Assembly: GCA_964030785.1 (NCBI GenBank)
Contig: OZ034969.1
Span: 69,208,162 to 69,272,161 of the forward strand
Reading direction: 5' to 3'
DNA length: 64,000 nt
Origin: Siderastrea siderea
Taxonomy: Eukaryota; Cnidaria; Anthozoa; Scleractinia; Rhizangiidae
Shown one piece after another: positions 35,513 to 45,480 of the stretch (the stretch's first letter is position 1; every line of letters begins with the position of its first letter). The translations under genes and the position numbers were made by a program. The notes under the pieces are model-generated. The model saw only the letters and a list, made by a program, of their open reading frames with translations, made no database searches and was not told where the DNA came from.

Positions 35513-37000
35513 TTTCTGTAGGATTACGGCCCCGTTTACACGTATCCCTTATCAACCGTCTCTCTTTTTTAAGATTCAATTTATTACGGTTTGGTCTCCC
35601 ACGTATACGATCGAAAAAAGTTGAAAACGGTCCAAAAACAAAGTTTTCTAAAAACCATATCTAAAGTGGGAAGAGAAAGATGACAAAATCGAACAGTGAA
35701 AATGAAGATTTCCCTTATACGGTTTTGTTTTGCCTTCCGTCCACGGGTCGTATTAAAGGGAATAAGATGGTCAAAAACCGGATCGTTTTCAACCGTTTAC
35801 GCGCGGATGCTGAAAACTTGTTCCGAAAAATAACCTTTTTAAATGAAATCGAAGAATGAATGTTCCCAAAATTTTGGTGAAGCTAACAGCTCAGAATCTG
35901 TCATTTCGCCTCTGCTTTATTTTGAGTACCAAATGAAATTGTTAATTTCAACTATCAATATCGGAAAGTATGATATCAAGTAAAATATCAAAGTTGCTAC
36001 TGCTTTTATCTGTACTGCGTAAAACGCCTTGAAGCAATAACTAAGGGGAGAATGATGCTTTCTTTTACAATCGACTTTAGGGTTAGAAGCATTTTTTCAC
36101 TGGATAATTCGTCATTTTTACGAGACACAAGCGAAAAAATTGAAATTGTTCACGCAAAGTTTTGCAGTTGTAATCTGTTTTCATCCTGGCCATCTGTGGT
36201 CAAAGCCACGTATTAATAGTTTTACAGCACAAGCGGTCAAAAACTGGACCATTTTGTTAAGGTTTTCATCTAAGCAAATAAGACTTTTGGCTTTACTAAA
36301 TCTTTGCTAAAAATAGCTGTTATAGTTCCCTCAAACCAACTGAGAAATCTCTTTATTATGTATTTTGGTTCAATGTTTGTTTTTCATTTCCCTATCAAAA
36401 AATAAAAGAACGTTGTTTTAAATAATGAAACTTTAAAATTGATATCCAATTTAACTTCGCTAAACTTTCTTAATTATTCTCTGTCCGTTTTGGTCTTTGT
36501 ATATTTTAGTCCTATAAGAAGCCTAATAAAAACTGTTTCAAAGCTATATTAATTCTCGCTCATCTTGGTTTCAGGTTCTGAAACAGACTGATTTCCAATA
36601 TTGGCCATAGTAAGTTCGTCTGTTATTTCCTCTTGATCTTGGCTAAAGATATTTCTCGGGATATATCTTAGGGCTTCTATTTTTGTGAAAACCAATTTTA
36701 GGAAATAGTGTCTTTCTAGCGCTCTCTAAAATGAGTTTTCTCGGAAATTTCCGCTCGCAAATATTTCCCGCTCAATACCAGACGTCATGAAGAATCAGTT
36801 TTGTTTAGTCCCACCATGTTCAGCTTAATTTTGTTGATAAGCATGATTTTAATCAACTATAAGTGCTGCATGGTAACTAAGTTATTTTGCAGTGTTGTTG
36901 TAAAAATACTGCCATGGAGTTTAGTCTCCCTAAAGACCAGCAGCCTAAACATTTACGCTTTTTTTTCCACTAATCTTTTCCAAATAACGCAAGTTGATAG

Positions 37001-37112
37001 TAGCCTGTGCGCAGACGTCTCCTATTTTCTTTGCTCCACGCGGAAAAGGCAGATGTGCCTTTTACGCGTGAAGCAAAGGAATTAGCTATAGGAGACGTCT
37101 GCACACAGACTA
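37001..37112. mobile_element. Fold-back MITE, unit B' copy
   Basis: TAGCCTGTGCGCAGACGTCT left end; right end altered to CACAGACTA. Confidence 0.7.
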
Positions 37113-38474
37113 AGTGATCGTGAATAACGTAAACTTACAGCTGGACCAATGTATGATTTTTGAGAATGTTGTAGAAGGCCAAATTTGCCCTGTACGGGTA
37201 AAGATACTAGACAACGATTGAAACATTTTATGTAAGGAGAATGTCGCAATACAGAAAAGGAACAGTGAGAATGACGTACAATATTACAAGCTGAAGAACA
37301 AAAATAAATGTGTATATAAAAATTGTAAAAATGAGGATAACATTTCATCACGTTTGTTCATACCAGAAGTTTCTAAGGGTTGGCTTTATCTATAGGATAA
37401 GACTCCCTGGTTTTACGTAATGCGTACTACCACGGTGAAGATTTAATTATTTCAAGAGGTGTCAGAGGTGATAACATGGCCAAGGTTAGAAAAAAGTCCT
37501 CTGCAACAGTAGTATGCACGTTTTGATTTAAGGTTGGGTTTGTCAAATGAGCCTCGGTATTCGTGGAAACTGTCTTTGAATGGTCGTTTAGTTTCACCAA
37601 TGTATTATCAGTACCATGAAAATTAGATTTTTAGTGCATGTTAGAAGTTATGTGTGACGTGATTGAAAGAGTTTGTCCAGTGGAAAAGAAAGCGTATTGA
37701 TGAAGGCGGCTGTTAATTATAGTAGCACTATCCTGTCCGCAGCTGAAAGAGCCAATTGACAGGTTATTCATGCATAGTGAAATAGTTGCGATCTAAATGG
37801 ATATAAGGTAGCGAAGGTGAGGACCACACTTGTGGGATTAAAACATATCCTCGCAACGAGTGGAAGAATTTAGAATGTTAAAATTCTTATGTATGATTTT
37901 AGAAATGTAGAATGTTAAAATGTTTATGTATGATTTTAGAAATGTAAAAAAGTGCTGGGTTGTACGTATTAACAAGTAGAATCTTTGCGCATCACGCATC
38001 ACGCATCGCATCACGCATCGCACAAGAGACGAGTGGCCGTTTCACCGCCCATCCTTTTTCGCGCCCTGCACTTGACTGAACAGTATCAATCAAACACCTA
38101 ATTTTAACTGTATGGCACTTTGGGAAACTGAAAATAATGTCCTGTCGAAGATAATTGCTTGCTCGCAGCTTCTCTCATGAACTGAGAGTGTATGACGATG
38201 AAAAGAAACAGTTCATGCTTTAAAAACTTGAAGAGAAGATAATGGTGGACCTAGAAATAGGAAGAATCGTTTTCGCTCCCAACGACGCCCCCCTCCCCAC
38301 CCTCTAAAAAAACTAACAAATTTTATTCAGTGTAAAAATAAATGGAAAGCAATCAGCACGACCGTAAAGCACGGCTAAAGAGCAATGTTTTGAGTGGTCA
38401 CACAGAACGATTTCATCCACAGACCTAAAAAGGAAAATCCACATGACTATACCGAGGAAAGAAAAAAAGGGGGT

Positions 38475-38508
<34 letters not shown>

Positions 38509-38532
38509 AGGACGTGAAACAAATCAGAAGAA

Positions 38533-39269
38533 ATGCACCATTTCTTCAAGAAGCGTGGCCATCCTGATTCTGTTGTCAACACAGCTCAACACCGTGCTCA
38601 ACAGATTGATCGACAGTCAGCACTGCAAACGTCACAGAAGGAAAAGAACGAGAGAATTCCATTTACACTCACTTATCATCCACATAACCTCGCAGCCAAA
38701 AACATCTTTTAAAGAACTTTAAGTTACTCCAAAATGACAACGAAACAGGAAGAATCTTTTCACAACCCCCATTGGTCTCATTCAAACGCGACAAAAACAT
38801 AGGGAACTTTCTAGTTAGAAGTGTACTTAAATCTGATGATCAACCAGGTACTTTTAAATGCGCGCGCAAACGATGCAACACTTGTCCTTTCATTCACAAT
38901 GCGGACAAAATAATAGGACTCAGGCGATTGATTAAAATCACTGATCGCTTTACATGCACCTCTGCGAATGTTATCTATTGCATAACATGTACTTTATGCA
39001 AAAAGATATACATTGGTGAAACAGGGAGGAGGTTAGGGGACCGTTTCCGCGAACACCTACGAGACGTTGAAAGAAATGACAAGGACGCATCCAAACCAAT
39101 TGCCCGACATTTCAATCTCCCTAATCATTCTAGTCAACACATGATGATCTGTGGCCTTTCCCTACACCAGGGCAACACGGAAAGCCGTAAAAATCTAGAA
39201 CAAAAATTCATTTTTCAAATCGGCACACTTATTCCCCACGGTATCAACCAACGCTTTTCATTCAACTAA
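38533..39269 (+). pseudogene. Penelope-like element fragment, unit B' copy
   Basis: Matches the B copy. A small deletion near 38700 (AAAAACATCTTTTAAAG against AAAATCATCATTTTAAAG) breaks the frame in the RT thumb. The 165-codon frame from 38772 keeps the Cys cluster, the GIY-YIG box (KKIYIGETGRRLGDRFREH) and the full C-terminus (FIFQIGTLIPHGINQRF), which is lost in B. The two copies have decayed in different places since the block duplication. Confidence 0.85.
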
Positions 39270-39802
39270 TTTATTCTTGTTTTTCACGTTGCCATGTTCC
39301 TACCAATAGCGTAGCTCCACCACTCCCTATATAAACCAAGTGGAACTTTCAATCTCTTTACGGTGGCCAATTTACCTTGTCAACTCAGTTGATAAATCCA
39401 AAATTTTGTATATCGAGGAAAGCTTTGGCTGTGGAAGTGAAAGGATTGAACATAAGTTCTTTGCCCTTTATCGTGCATACCTGTACTTTGTGTTTGAAAA
39501 AGTTTAGGTAGATCTGAACTGAAACTTATCAATGTCAGAAAAAGTAGCAGACTGACGTCAATGTGTAGGGTTTTTTCGTGAAAATTTAACTGCCAGAAAA
39601 CGACTTTGAAAAGTCTTAAAATAAGTCCAACTTCTAAAAGCACTAAGATATAGATTTAGCCCAGCCTAAAAGCGGAGCTCCACATCTTTTTGTTAGTACT
39701 TATTAATTTCTGAAAATACTCTCATTGAAGTCGTTAAAAAATTAAATTAAAATAAATTAAAATAAAAAATAAATAAATAAATCAAATCAAATCAAATCAC
39801 AT

Positions 39803-39880
39803 TTTCCCCTCTGAGAATCGTACCCTATACCCTTCGCGTAGGAACTACACGCGATATGTCCGTTGGGCTAAGCTAACACG
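39803..39880 (-). pseudogene. tRNA-like sequence, unit B' (degenerate)
   Basis: Most decayed copy: B box changed to GGTACGATTC, and the 5' end after TTAGC is partly deleted. Confidence 0.4.
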
Positions 39881-39904
39881 TTAATTTTACTACTTAGACA
39901 AATG

Positions 39905-39910
39905 TTTATT
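39905..39910. repeat. Target-site duplication TTTATT, left
   Basis: Six bases immediately outside the palindromic element, repeated at 44615-44620. The empty site in unit B (about 13399-13408) reads ATGTTTATTCAGCG with one TTTATT. Confidence 0.85.
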
Positions 39911-39974
39911 AAGTAAAAGGGGGGCTGATTGAGCACTAATTTATGCATCAAGGTAGGGTCTGGCAGTATAGGAG

Positions 39975-40120
39975 CGGCCATCTTGGAACCCTCATGAATA
40001 ATAGCCCTAACCCTAAGCGGCCATCTTGTTTTTTGAACCCTAAGCGGCCATCTTTTTTTTTAACCCTAAGCGGCCATCTTGTTTTTTGAACCCTAAGCGG
40101 CCATCTTGTTTTTTGAAAGA
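39975..40120. repeat. 27-bp minisatellite, left arm
   Basis: About five copies of AAGATGGCCGCTTAGGG plus a CAAAAAAC spacer, seen here in reverse complement. Two adjoining TTAGGG motifs occur once. The right arm (44334-44555) has about seven copies and is about 70 bp longer. Confidence 0.85.
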
Positions 40121-40135
40121 AAGAAAAAGAAAGTT

Positions 40136-40218
40136 GCGCCAGCCGGGATTCGAACCCGATCATACATCTCGACCGCCCGACACGGCGGGAGTTACCTACC
40201 CCATTGGGCTACCGGCGC
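40136..40218 (-). tRNA. tRNA-like gene, left arm
   Basis: 83 bases. The 7-bp acceptor stem pairs completely (GCGCCGG with CTGGCGC, one G-T) and is followed by A. The T arm is TCGGG-TTCGAAT-CCCGG and there is a good A box (TAGCCCAATGG). The middle does not fold into a standard 7-base anticodon loop (CCCG-CCGTGT-CGGG), so I cannot name an anticodon. Length suggests a class II tRNA ancestor. Confidence 0.5.
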
Positions 40219-40355
40219 TTCGGATAGAAACTAAAAGTCAATTGGCTCTATAGAAAGATGTCATAGGGTGTGGGTCTGATGTCACAAAAAAAACTGATAC
40301 GTCATAATAAACAGTTAGTTCTTAAAACAGCGAAGCATGTAAAGCAAACGCAAAC

Positions 40356-40799
40356 ATGGAGTTGACCGATGCAGAGATGAATGCTATCTACGATGAATTT
40401 GAAGAAGACTACCAAAAAGCTGATTTGGAAGAAGTATTGAAAGATTTAGCCTTCCACAATGCAAGTCAAGCACGTTACGCTAGAAATGCTCAAGTTCACC
40501 CCGTTGCTCGCGACATATTGTCGCATCAAGCTTGGAAAGAATTGGAAGAAAAAGCAAGATACTATGTAGAAATAATGGGAAGAGGGAACACGTCCTTGTT
40601 GACCGAAGAAGAGTTGCAAGAACACAACGATTATTGGAACAGTTGTTCATTTTGTCATCGTGTTTTTGATCAACCGGCTGTTGACTGTTGTCCGCTACTT
40701 AAACCTTACCCGTGTTATCAATGCGAATTAGAAAGATGGCAAGAAGAAACAAGAGACAGTGAAAGTGAAGATGACATTCCACCTAACGAATTTTTGTAA
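40356..40799 (+). CDS. 147-aa zinc-ribbon-like protein, left arm
   Basis: Unrecognised protein. Residues 1-35 are acidic (MELTDAEMNAIYDEFEEDYQ). A helical middle follows, then a Cys cluster C97-x2-C100, C111-C112, C120-x2-C123 that could bind zinc. The C-terminus is acidic (DSESEDD). It runs towards the 171-aa gene, with an AATAAA at 40860-40865 close behind its stop. An almost identical copy lies in the right arm (P119 here, L there). The two open copies suggest a working gene or recent arm homogenisation. Role unknown; DNA binding is a guess from the Cys pattern. Confidence 0.75.
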   Translation: MELTDAEMNAIYDEFEEDYQKADLEEVLKDLAFHNASQARYARNAQVHPVARDILSHQAWKELEEKARYYVEIMGRGNTSLLTEEELQEHNDYWNSCSFCHRVFDQPAVDCCPLLKPYPCYQCELERWQEETRDSESEDDIPPNEFL

Positions 40800-40987
40800 A
40801 AACGTTATTCACAATTTGTTTCAATTTATGCTTGTAAATAATTTTTCAACCAGTTAAAAAATAAAAAAGTGTCCGGTTTGGGATAAACGTACGTAAAGTT
40901 TCATTGCTTTGTGGTCATGAGCTTTTATTAAAATTGGTGGTTCCTAAAAGAACCGTTGTATTCATTCGCAAACGAAACGTTTGCGTT

Positions 40988-41503
40988 TCAAACTTGAGAC
41001 TGGAGCCATTGGTAAAACAAATAGGTTTCTTGTTTGGGACAGTGGTGGGTGGGTTTCGCGTGACGACCGCAGGTTGATCCTACATCAAACCCCATGGCGA
41101 TGAGTTTCTCGACTTTCGGGCGTCCAAAGTCTTCCAAGTTAACACAAGGAATCTGTAGCTCGTTCAGTAGATCCTTTTCCAAATGTCCCCCCTTGTAACC
41201 TACCATGTATCGGTTTGGCGTTCTGGAACGATGATAGGCTGAGTCGATCATGGGCTTGATCATATGTTGAGGTAAGGCTTTTTCTGGCAGACTCGATTCA
41301 AAGCGTAAGCCGTGAATATGACGGAAAACATAGTTGACCGTTTTACGATCTTGCTGTTCCAACGAGAGGTAAGGTAACTTGTTTTCCAAAAACCAGCTGA
41401 AACTCCCGTGTGGTACACTGTAAAGACCTATTTCTCTTACAATAAACGGATGATGCTTCACTTGATACCCGTCGAAATCAATAATCATACAGATTTGTTC
41501 CAT
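40988..41503 (-). CDS. 171-aa protein with IIDFDGY motif, left arm
   Basis: Opens with MEQICMIIDFDGYQV, a hydrophobic strand followed by D9 and D11, as at the start of RNase H-like/DEDD exonuclease folds. A middle motif (YKGGHLEKDLLNELQIPCVN, then LEDFGRPKV) and a C-terminal Cys/His set (C145, H148, H153/H154, C155, then a hydrophobic YLFYQWL) follow. I recall similar short proteins scattered in insect and cnidarian genomes near mobile DNA, but the assignment is from pattern memory only. An AATAAA (minus strand, 40924-40929) lies just past the stop. The right-arm copy differs at residue 51 (Q here, R there). Confidence 0.75.
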   Translation of the reverse strand: MEQICMIIDFDGYQVKHHPFIVREIGLYSVPHGSFSWFLENKLPYLSLEQQDRKTVNYVFRHIHGLRFESSLPEKALPQHMIKPMIDSAYHRSRTPNRYMVGYKGGHLEKDLLNELQIPCVNLEDFGRPKVEKLIAMGFDVGSTCGRHAKPTHHCPKQETYLFYQWLQSQV

Positions 41504-41550
41504 GTTGTCTAAACCAGAGTTGACTGGGTTTAACTGTCAGTCCCTAAACA

Positions 41551-41557
41551 TATAAAG
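41551..41557 (+). promoter_or_regulatory. TATA box candidate for the element core
   Basis: TATAAAG just inside the left arm boundary, 124 bases before the plus-strand ATG at 41681. Confidence 0.35.
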
Positions 41558-41680
41558 ACTCGTTCGTCTTTGTCGGTCGATTGCTTGTCGGAACATATCC
41601 GTTGACGTCACAATCTACACCCACCTTGTTTTGTATATAGCAATTTTATTGCGCGCTTTTTCTAAAGGGAACGAACAAAG

Positions 41681-41989
41681 ATGGCCGGTTGTTTTCTCTA
41701 TCTCTCGTCAAGTTTTAAGGATTGGTTTCTTTACAAGACACACTTGTACCTGTGTAAGCAGTTGTATGAACCTACTGACTTACCAGAACCGACAGACGAT
41801 CCTTTACAGGCGATTGAACTCTGTCAAGGGAATATCGGGCGTTGAATCGTGTTTATGGTCTGGTTGGAAACCTGTCCGAGCGCGTTTCCTTGTTTTCAAG
41901 AAATACGTCAACGTTACGTCATTCCCTCTATTGTGACGTTGGAGGGTCTACTACGGCTAAAAGACAGATCTCTAACTCATTCCACTTAA
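41681..41989 (+). pseudogene. Core gene, plus strand, split by one in-frame TGA
   Basis: A 54-codon frame (MAGCFLYLSSSFKDWFLYKT...) ends at TGA (41843-41845). The same frame then stays open through 41986, with an ATG at 41855, and ends at TAA (41987-41989). Both halves have protein-like composition. Unrecognised. Either two tiny genes, one gene with a nonsense mutation, or stop readthrough. Confidence 0.4.
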
Positions 41990-42224
41990 CTTCGACCAAA
42001 ATGAACTACAGATGTTTTTACTCTACGATCGAAGAATGTCAACGCTGGATGTACACCTAGGTGTCACAATCAAAACAAACAACGGTTCTTTTAGGAACCA
42101 CCAAATCCTATGAAAGTAAATGACCAATAAAACATTATTTTTCTGTTTTGGGTAACCCTGTGTTTAGAAAAATCAAACCCAACAACATATTATTTTTGGT
42201 TAAAACTGTATTTTATTTTTCTTT

Positions 42225-42485
42225 TCAACACTGTCCAACAAAGACAGAACTTGGTCGGGGAATATACCCCATTTGACCCTGACTAAATTGTTTGGGTGAA
42301 CTGCCTTCATCTTCGGGACTGTCCTCTTCTACAGTCATGTCCTCTTCTGGACTGTCCTTTTCTGGACTGGCCTCTTCTGGACTGTCATACATGTCATCAT
42401 CAGGTGACTCGTCGGGTGACTCGTCCGTGTCCTCTTCGTCTGTGTCGGGTCCTTCCATAGGTTGTTGAAAAACCCGATTTAGCAA
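42225..42485 (-). pseudogene. Core gene, minus strand, acidic 3' half
   Basis: Continues the frame of the 122-aa gene after a single TAG (42512-42510), eight codons further on. It is rich in Asp, Glu, Ser and Pro with repeated SPEE/SPDE motifs, then a neutral end (GQMGYIPRPSSVFVGQC). It has no ATG of its own near the start, which supports it being the tail of the upstream frame. Confidence 0.55.
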
Positions 42486-42509
42486 ATATTTGCGCTGGTT
42501 GACCGCAGC

Positions 42510-42878
42510 CTAGACGGCTTCATTGAAATCCATACCTTCCTCTTCTTGGAATTTCTTACGGGTTTCCAAGATGGCATCATGGATCGGATCCTCTCTAAGC
42601 ACATGAACCCACTTCAAGTGGTCAATGTACTGTTGTCTCAACACTTTCTGTAGCTCAGACAGCATCTCGTTGTACGCGCAAATTCTCGCCCGTTTCTTAC
42701 TCAAACCAGCTTTCCGCAAGCTATTAACGAGATGTCTAAAATCTTTCAATTTGACCGCCTTGACCCTATCACGAAATTCATCCCACGGATCCATATCTGA
42801 GATTTCCTCTTCTTGTTTGACTGGGGATGTGGGTGATTCGGGAAACTCATCCAATGCAGCCAAAGTGTTGGGTGACAT
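42510..42878 (-). CDS. Core gene, minus strand, 122-aa helical protein
   Basis: Unrecognised. The N-terminus is Ser/Pro/Glu-rich (residues 1-35). Residues about 35-120 are predicted helical and charged: RDRVKAVKLKDFRHLVNSLR, then KAGLSKKRARICAYNEMLSE and LQKVLRQQYIDHLKWVHVL. It could bind nucleic acid. It ends at TAG, with the acidic half continuing in frame. If read through, the product would be about 217 residues. It lies beside the right arm and points away from it. Confidence 0.6.
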   Translation of the reverse strand: MSPNTLAALDEFPESPTSPVKQEEEISDMDPWDEFRDRVKAVKLKDFRHLVNSLRKAGLSKKRARICAYNEMLSELQKVLRQQYIDHLKWVHVLREDPIHDAILETRKKFQEEEGMDFNEAV

Positions 42879-42951
42879 GGGGTCTCCATCTCCATCTCGT
42901 TAATAGCTTGCGGAAAGCTGGTTTGAGTAAGTCAACTCTGGTTTAGACAAC

Positions 42952-43467
42952 ATGGAACAAATCTGTATGATTATTGATTTCGACGGGTATCAAGTGAAGC
43001 ATCATCCGTTTATTGTAAGAGAAATAGGTCTTTACAGTGTACCACACGGGAGTTTCAGCTGGTTTTTGGAAAACAAGTTACCTTACCTCTCGTTGGAACA
43101 GCGAGATCGTAAAACGGTCAACTATGTTTTCCGTCATATTCACGGCTTACGCTTTGAATCGAGTCTGCCAGAAAAAGCCTTACCTCAACATATGATCAAG
43201 CCCATGATCGACTCAGCCTATCATCGTTCCAGAACGCCAAACCGATACATGGTAGGTTACAAGGGGGGACATTTGGAAAAGGATCTACTGAACGAGCTAC
43301 AGATTCCTTGTGTTAACTTGGAAGACTTTGGACGCCCGAAAGTCGAGAAACTCATCGCCATGGGGTTTGATGTAGGATCAACCTGCGGTCGTCACGCGAA
43401 ACCCACCCACCACTGTCCCAAACAAGAAACCTATTTGTTTTACCAATGGCTCCAGTCTCAAGTTTGA
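42952..43467 (+). CDS. 171-aa protein with IIDFDGY motif, right arm
   Basis: Mirror copy of 40988-41503 about the axis at 42227.5, fully open, with one residue changed (R51). It starts 74 bases upstream of the 122-aa core gene's start and in the opposite direction, so the two may share a divergent promoter region. Confidence 0.75.
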   Translation: MEQICMIIDFDGYQVKHHPFIVREIGLYSVPHGSFSWFLENKLPYLSLEQRDRKTVNYVFRHIHGLRFESSLPEKALPQHMIKPMIDSAYHRSRTPNRYMVGYKGGHLEKDLLNELQIPCVNLEDFGRPKVEKLIAMGFDVGSTCGRHAKPTHHCPKQETYLFYQWLQSQV

Positions 43468-43655
43468 AACGCAAACGTTTCGTTTGCGAATGAATACAAC
43501 GGTTCTTTTAGGAACCACCAATTTTAATAAAAGCTCATGACCACAAAGCAATGAAACTTTACGTACGTTTATCCCAAACCGGACACTTTTTTATTTTTTA
43601 ACTGGTTGAAAAATTATTTACAAGCATAAATTGAAACAAATTGTGAATAACGTTT

Positions 43656-44099
43656 TTACAAAAATTCGTTAGGTGGAATGTCATCTTCACTTTCACTGTC
43701 TCTTGTTTCTTCTTGCCATCTTTCTAATTCGCATTGATAACACAGGTAAGGTTTAAGTAGCGGACAACAGTCAACAGCCGGTTGATCAAAAACACGATGA
43801 CAAAATGAACAGCTGTTCCAATAATCGTTGTGTTCTTGCAACTCTTCTTCGGTCAACAAGGACGTGTTCCCTCTTCCCATTATTTCTACATAGTATCTTG
43901 CTTTTTCTTCCAATTCTTTCCAAGCTTGATGCGACAATATGTCGCGAGCAACGGGGTGAACTTGAGCATTTCTAGCGTAACGTGCTTGACTTGCATTGTG
44001 GAAGGCTAAATCTTTCAATACTTCTTCCAAATCAGCTTTTTGGTAGTCTTCTTCAAATTCATCGTAGATAGCATTCATCTCTGCATCGGTCAACTCCAT
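43656..44099 (-). CDS. 147-aa zinc-ribbon-like protein, right arm
   Basis: Mirror copy of 40356-40799, fully open, with L119 in place of P119 next to C120. All six Cys residues of the putative metal site are kept. Confidence 0.75.
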   Translation of the reverse strand: MELTDAEMNAIYDEFEEDYQKADLEEVLKDLAFHNASQARYARNAQVHPVARDILSHQAWKELEEKARYYVEIMGRGNTSLLTEEELQEHNDYWNSCSFCHRVFDQPAVDCCPLLKPYLCYQCELERWQEETRDSESEDDIPPNEFL

Positions 44100-44236
44100 G
44101 TTTGCGTTTGCTTTACATGCTTCGCTGTTTTAAGAACTAACTGGTTATTATGACGTATCAGTTTTTTTTGTGACACCAGACCCACACCCTATGACATCTT
44201 TCTATAGAGCCAATTGACTTTTAGTTTCTATCCGAA

Positions 44237-44320
44237 GCGCCGGTAGCCCAATGGGGTAGGTAACTCCCGCCGTGTCGGGCGGTCGAGATGTATGATCGGG
44301 TTCGAATCCCGGCTGGCGCA
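44237..44320 (+). tRNA. tRNA-like gene, right arm
   Basis: Mirror of the left-arm copy including the discriminator A; identical boxes and stems. A T-rich run (TTTCTTTTTCTTTC) follows, which could serve as a weak pol III terminator. Confidence 0.5.
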
Positions 44321-44614
44321 ACTTTCTTTTTCTTTCTTTCAAAAAACAAGATGGCCGCTTAGGGTTCAAAAAACAAGATGGCCGCTTAGGGTTCAAAAAA
44401 CAAGATGGCCGCTTAGGGTTCAAAAAACAAGATGGCCACTTAGGGTTAGGGCTATTATTCATGAGGGTTCCAAGATGGCCGCTTGGGGTTCAAAAACAAC
44501 ATGCCCGCTTAGGGTTAGGGCTATTATTCATGAGGGTTCCAAGATGGCCGCTCCTATACTGCCAGACCCTACCTTGATGCATAAATTAGTGCTCAATCAG
44601 CCCCCCTTTTACTT

Positions 44615-44620
44615 TTTATT
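44615..44620. repeat. Target-site duplication TTTATT, right
   Basis: Matches 39905-39910; followed by CAGTGCAGCTCG, which corresponds to CAGCGCAGCTCG after the single TTTATT in unit B. Confidence 0.85.
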
Positions 44621-44804
44621 CAGTGCAGCTCGATCAAGATAAACCCGTGGGTGTTTTTTCCTGAGAAAATGTGTTCGGACCGCCCAAAAAACCATGGTAG
44701 TGGACAGAAAAAACAGAAGGCACTCAGGGCCGTAGTCAGAAAAAAATTCTGACTGAGGAAATGTCCATGGTTAACTTCTCTTCCTAGGTATTTAGGGTGT
44801 TAAA

Positions 44805-44905
44805 CGAAAAAATGACTGAGAAAACGAAAAAAATGACTGAGAAAACGAAAAAATGACTGAGAAAACGAAAAAAGTGACTGAGAAAACGAAAAAATGACTG
44901 AGGCA
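44805..44905. repeat. AATGACTGAGAAAACGAAAA minisatellite, B' copy
   Basis: About five units, one more than in B. Confidence 0.9.
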
Positions 44906-44944
44906 AGTGCCTCGGTTTGCCTCATACTGGCTACGGCCCTGGCA

Positions 44945-45480
44945 GTGGCTCTGCTATATTTGGCGTCGACGGGACAAGAGTTCAAGATGGCACAATACAC
45001 TGATGATCTCACTGTGTTTGTGTCTAATGTCGAATGTGCACAACTTATTTTCCAACTGCTTGACCAATCCAGGTCTTGCTCTGTCCTGAAGGTTATTTAC
45101 ACTAAACCCGAAGCCATGTGGATTGGTTCATGTAGAGAAAACGCAGCGACACCTCTGGGATTAAAATGGGCAAAAGTGTTAAAGCCCTGGGGATAGTTTT
45201 TACCGTAATGTAAATGACCAATTACAAAGAAAAAAATATGACAAATTGAAGGACATCCCAATGCAGATACGGCTGTGGAGTTCTCGAGGCCTTTTAGTAT
45301 ACGGGAAAGCTACCATTATTAAATCCTTTTTGCTTCCAAAAATGACATACATACTATATTCTCAGTTCTGCCAACTCCAGAGAAATTTATAGCAACTAAG
45401 TACTATTATATACAACTTCTTATGGAAAGCCCATACCAAAATAGTATGATGGCAGTTGAACTGGGCTTAACCTGATTAGA
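44945..45480 (+). pseudogene. LINE reverse transcriptase fragment, B' copy
   Basis: Q-Y-T-D-D-L-T-V-F box, WIGSCREN and LGLKWAKVLKPWG, then IPMQIRLWSSRGL and a decayed C-terminal segment (LLPKMTYILYSQ). Slightly better preserved than in B. Confidence 0.7.

Larger units (their letters stand above)
28383..35556. repeat. Tandem repeat unit A'
   Basis: Near-identical copy of unit A: several small open frames translate identically at a constant 26.91 kb offset. Differences are a longer TAAAA tract, the 29-bp hairpin at 35454-35512 and single-base changes. The short peptide gene is intact here. Other long stretches (28383-29996, 30109-32124, 32420-34320) hold no supported gene. Confidence 0.92.
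39911..44614. mobile_element. 4.7 kb element with 1.6 kb gene-bearing inverted arms
   Basis: Termini AAGTAAAAGGGGGGCTGATT and its complement. Left arm about 39911-41525, right arm about 42930-44614, almost identical (one amino acid difference per arm gene). Each arm holds, from the outside in, a 27-bp minisatellite, a tRNA-like gene, a 147-aa gene and a convergent 171-aa gene. The single-copy core (41526-42929) holds two further coding frames, each with an in-frame stop. Six-base target duplications and AG/CT-type termini recall Maverick/Polinton elements, but there is no DNA polymerase, integrase or capsid gene here. It may be a non-autonomous or virus-derived element, or a separate unnamed type. 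Confidence 0.85.

Noticed and set aside
44440..44530. TTAGGG copies as an interstitial telomere
   Set aside because: At most two adjacent motifs per unit, part of a 27-bp minisatellite.
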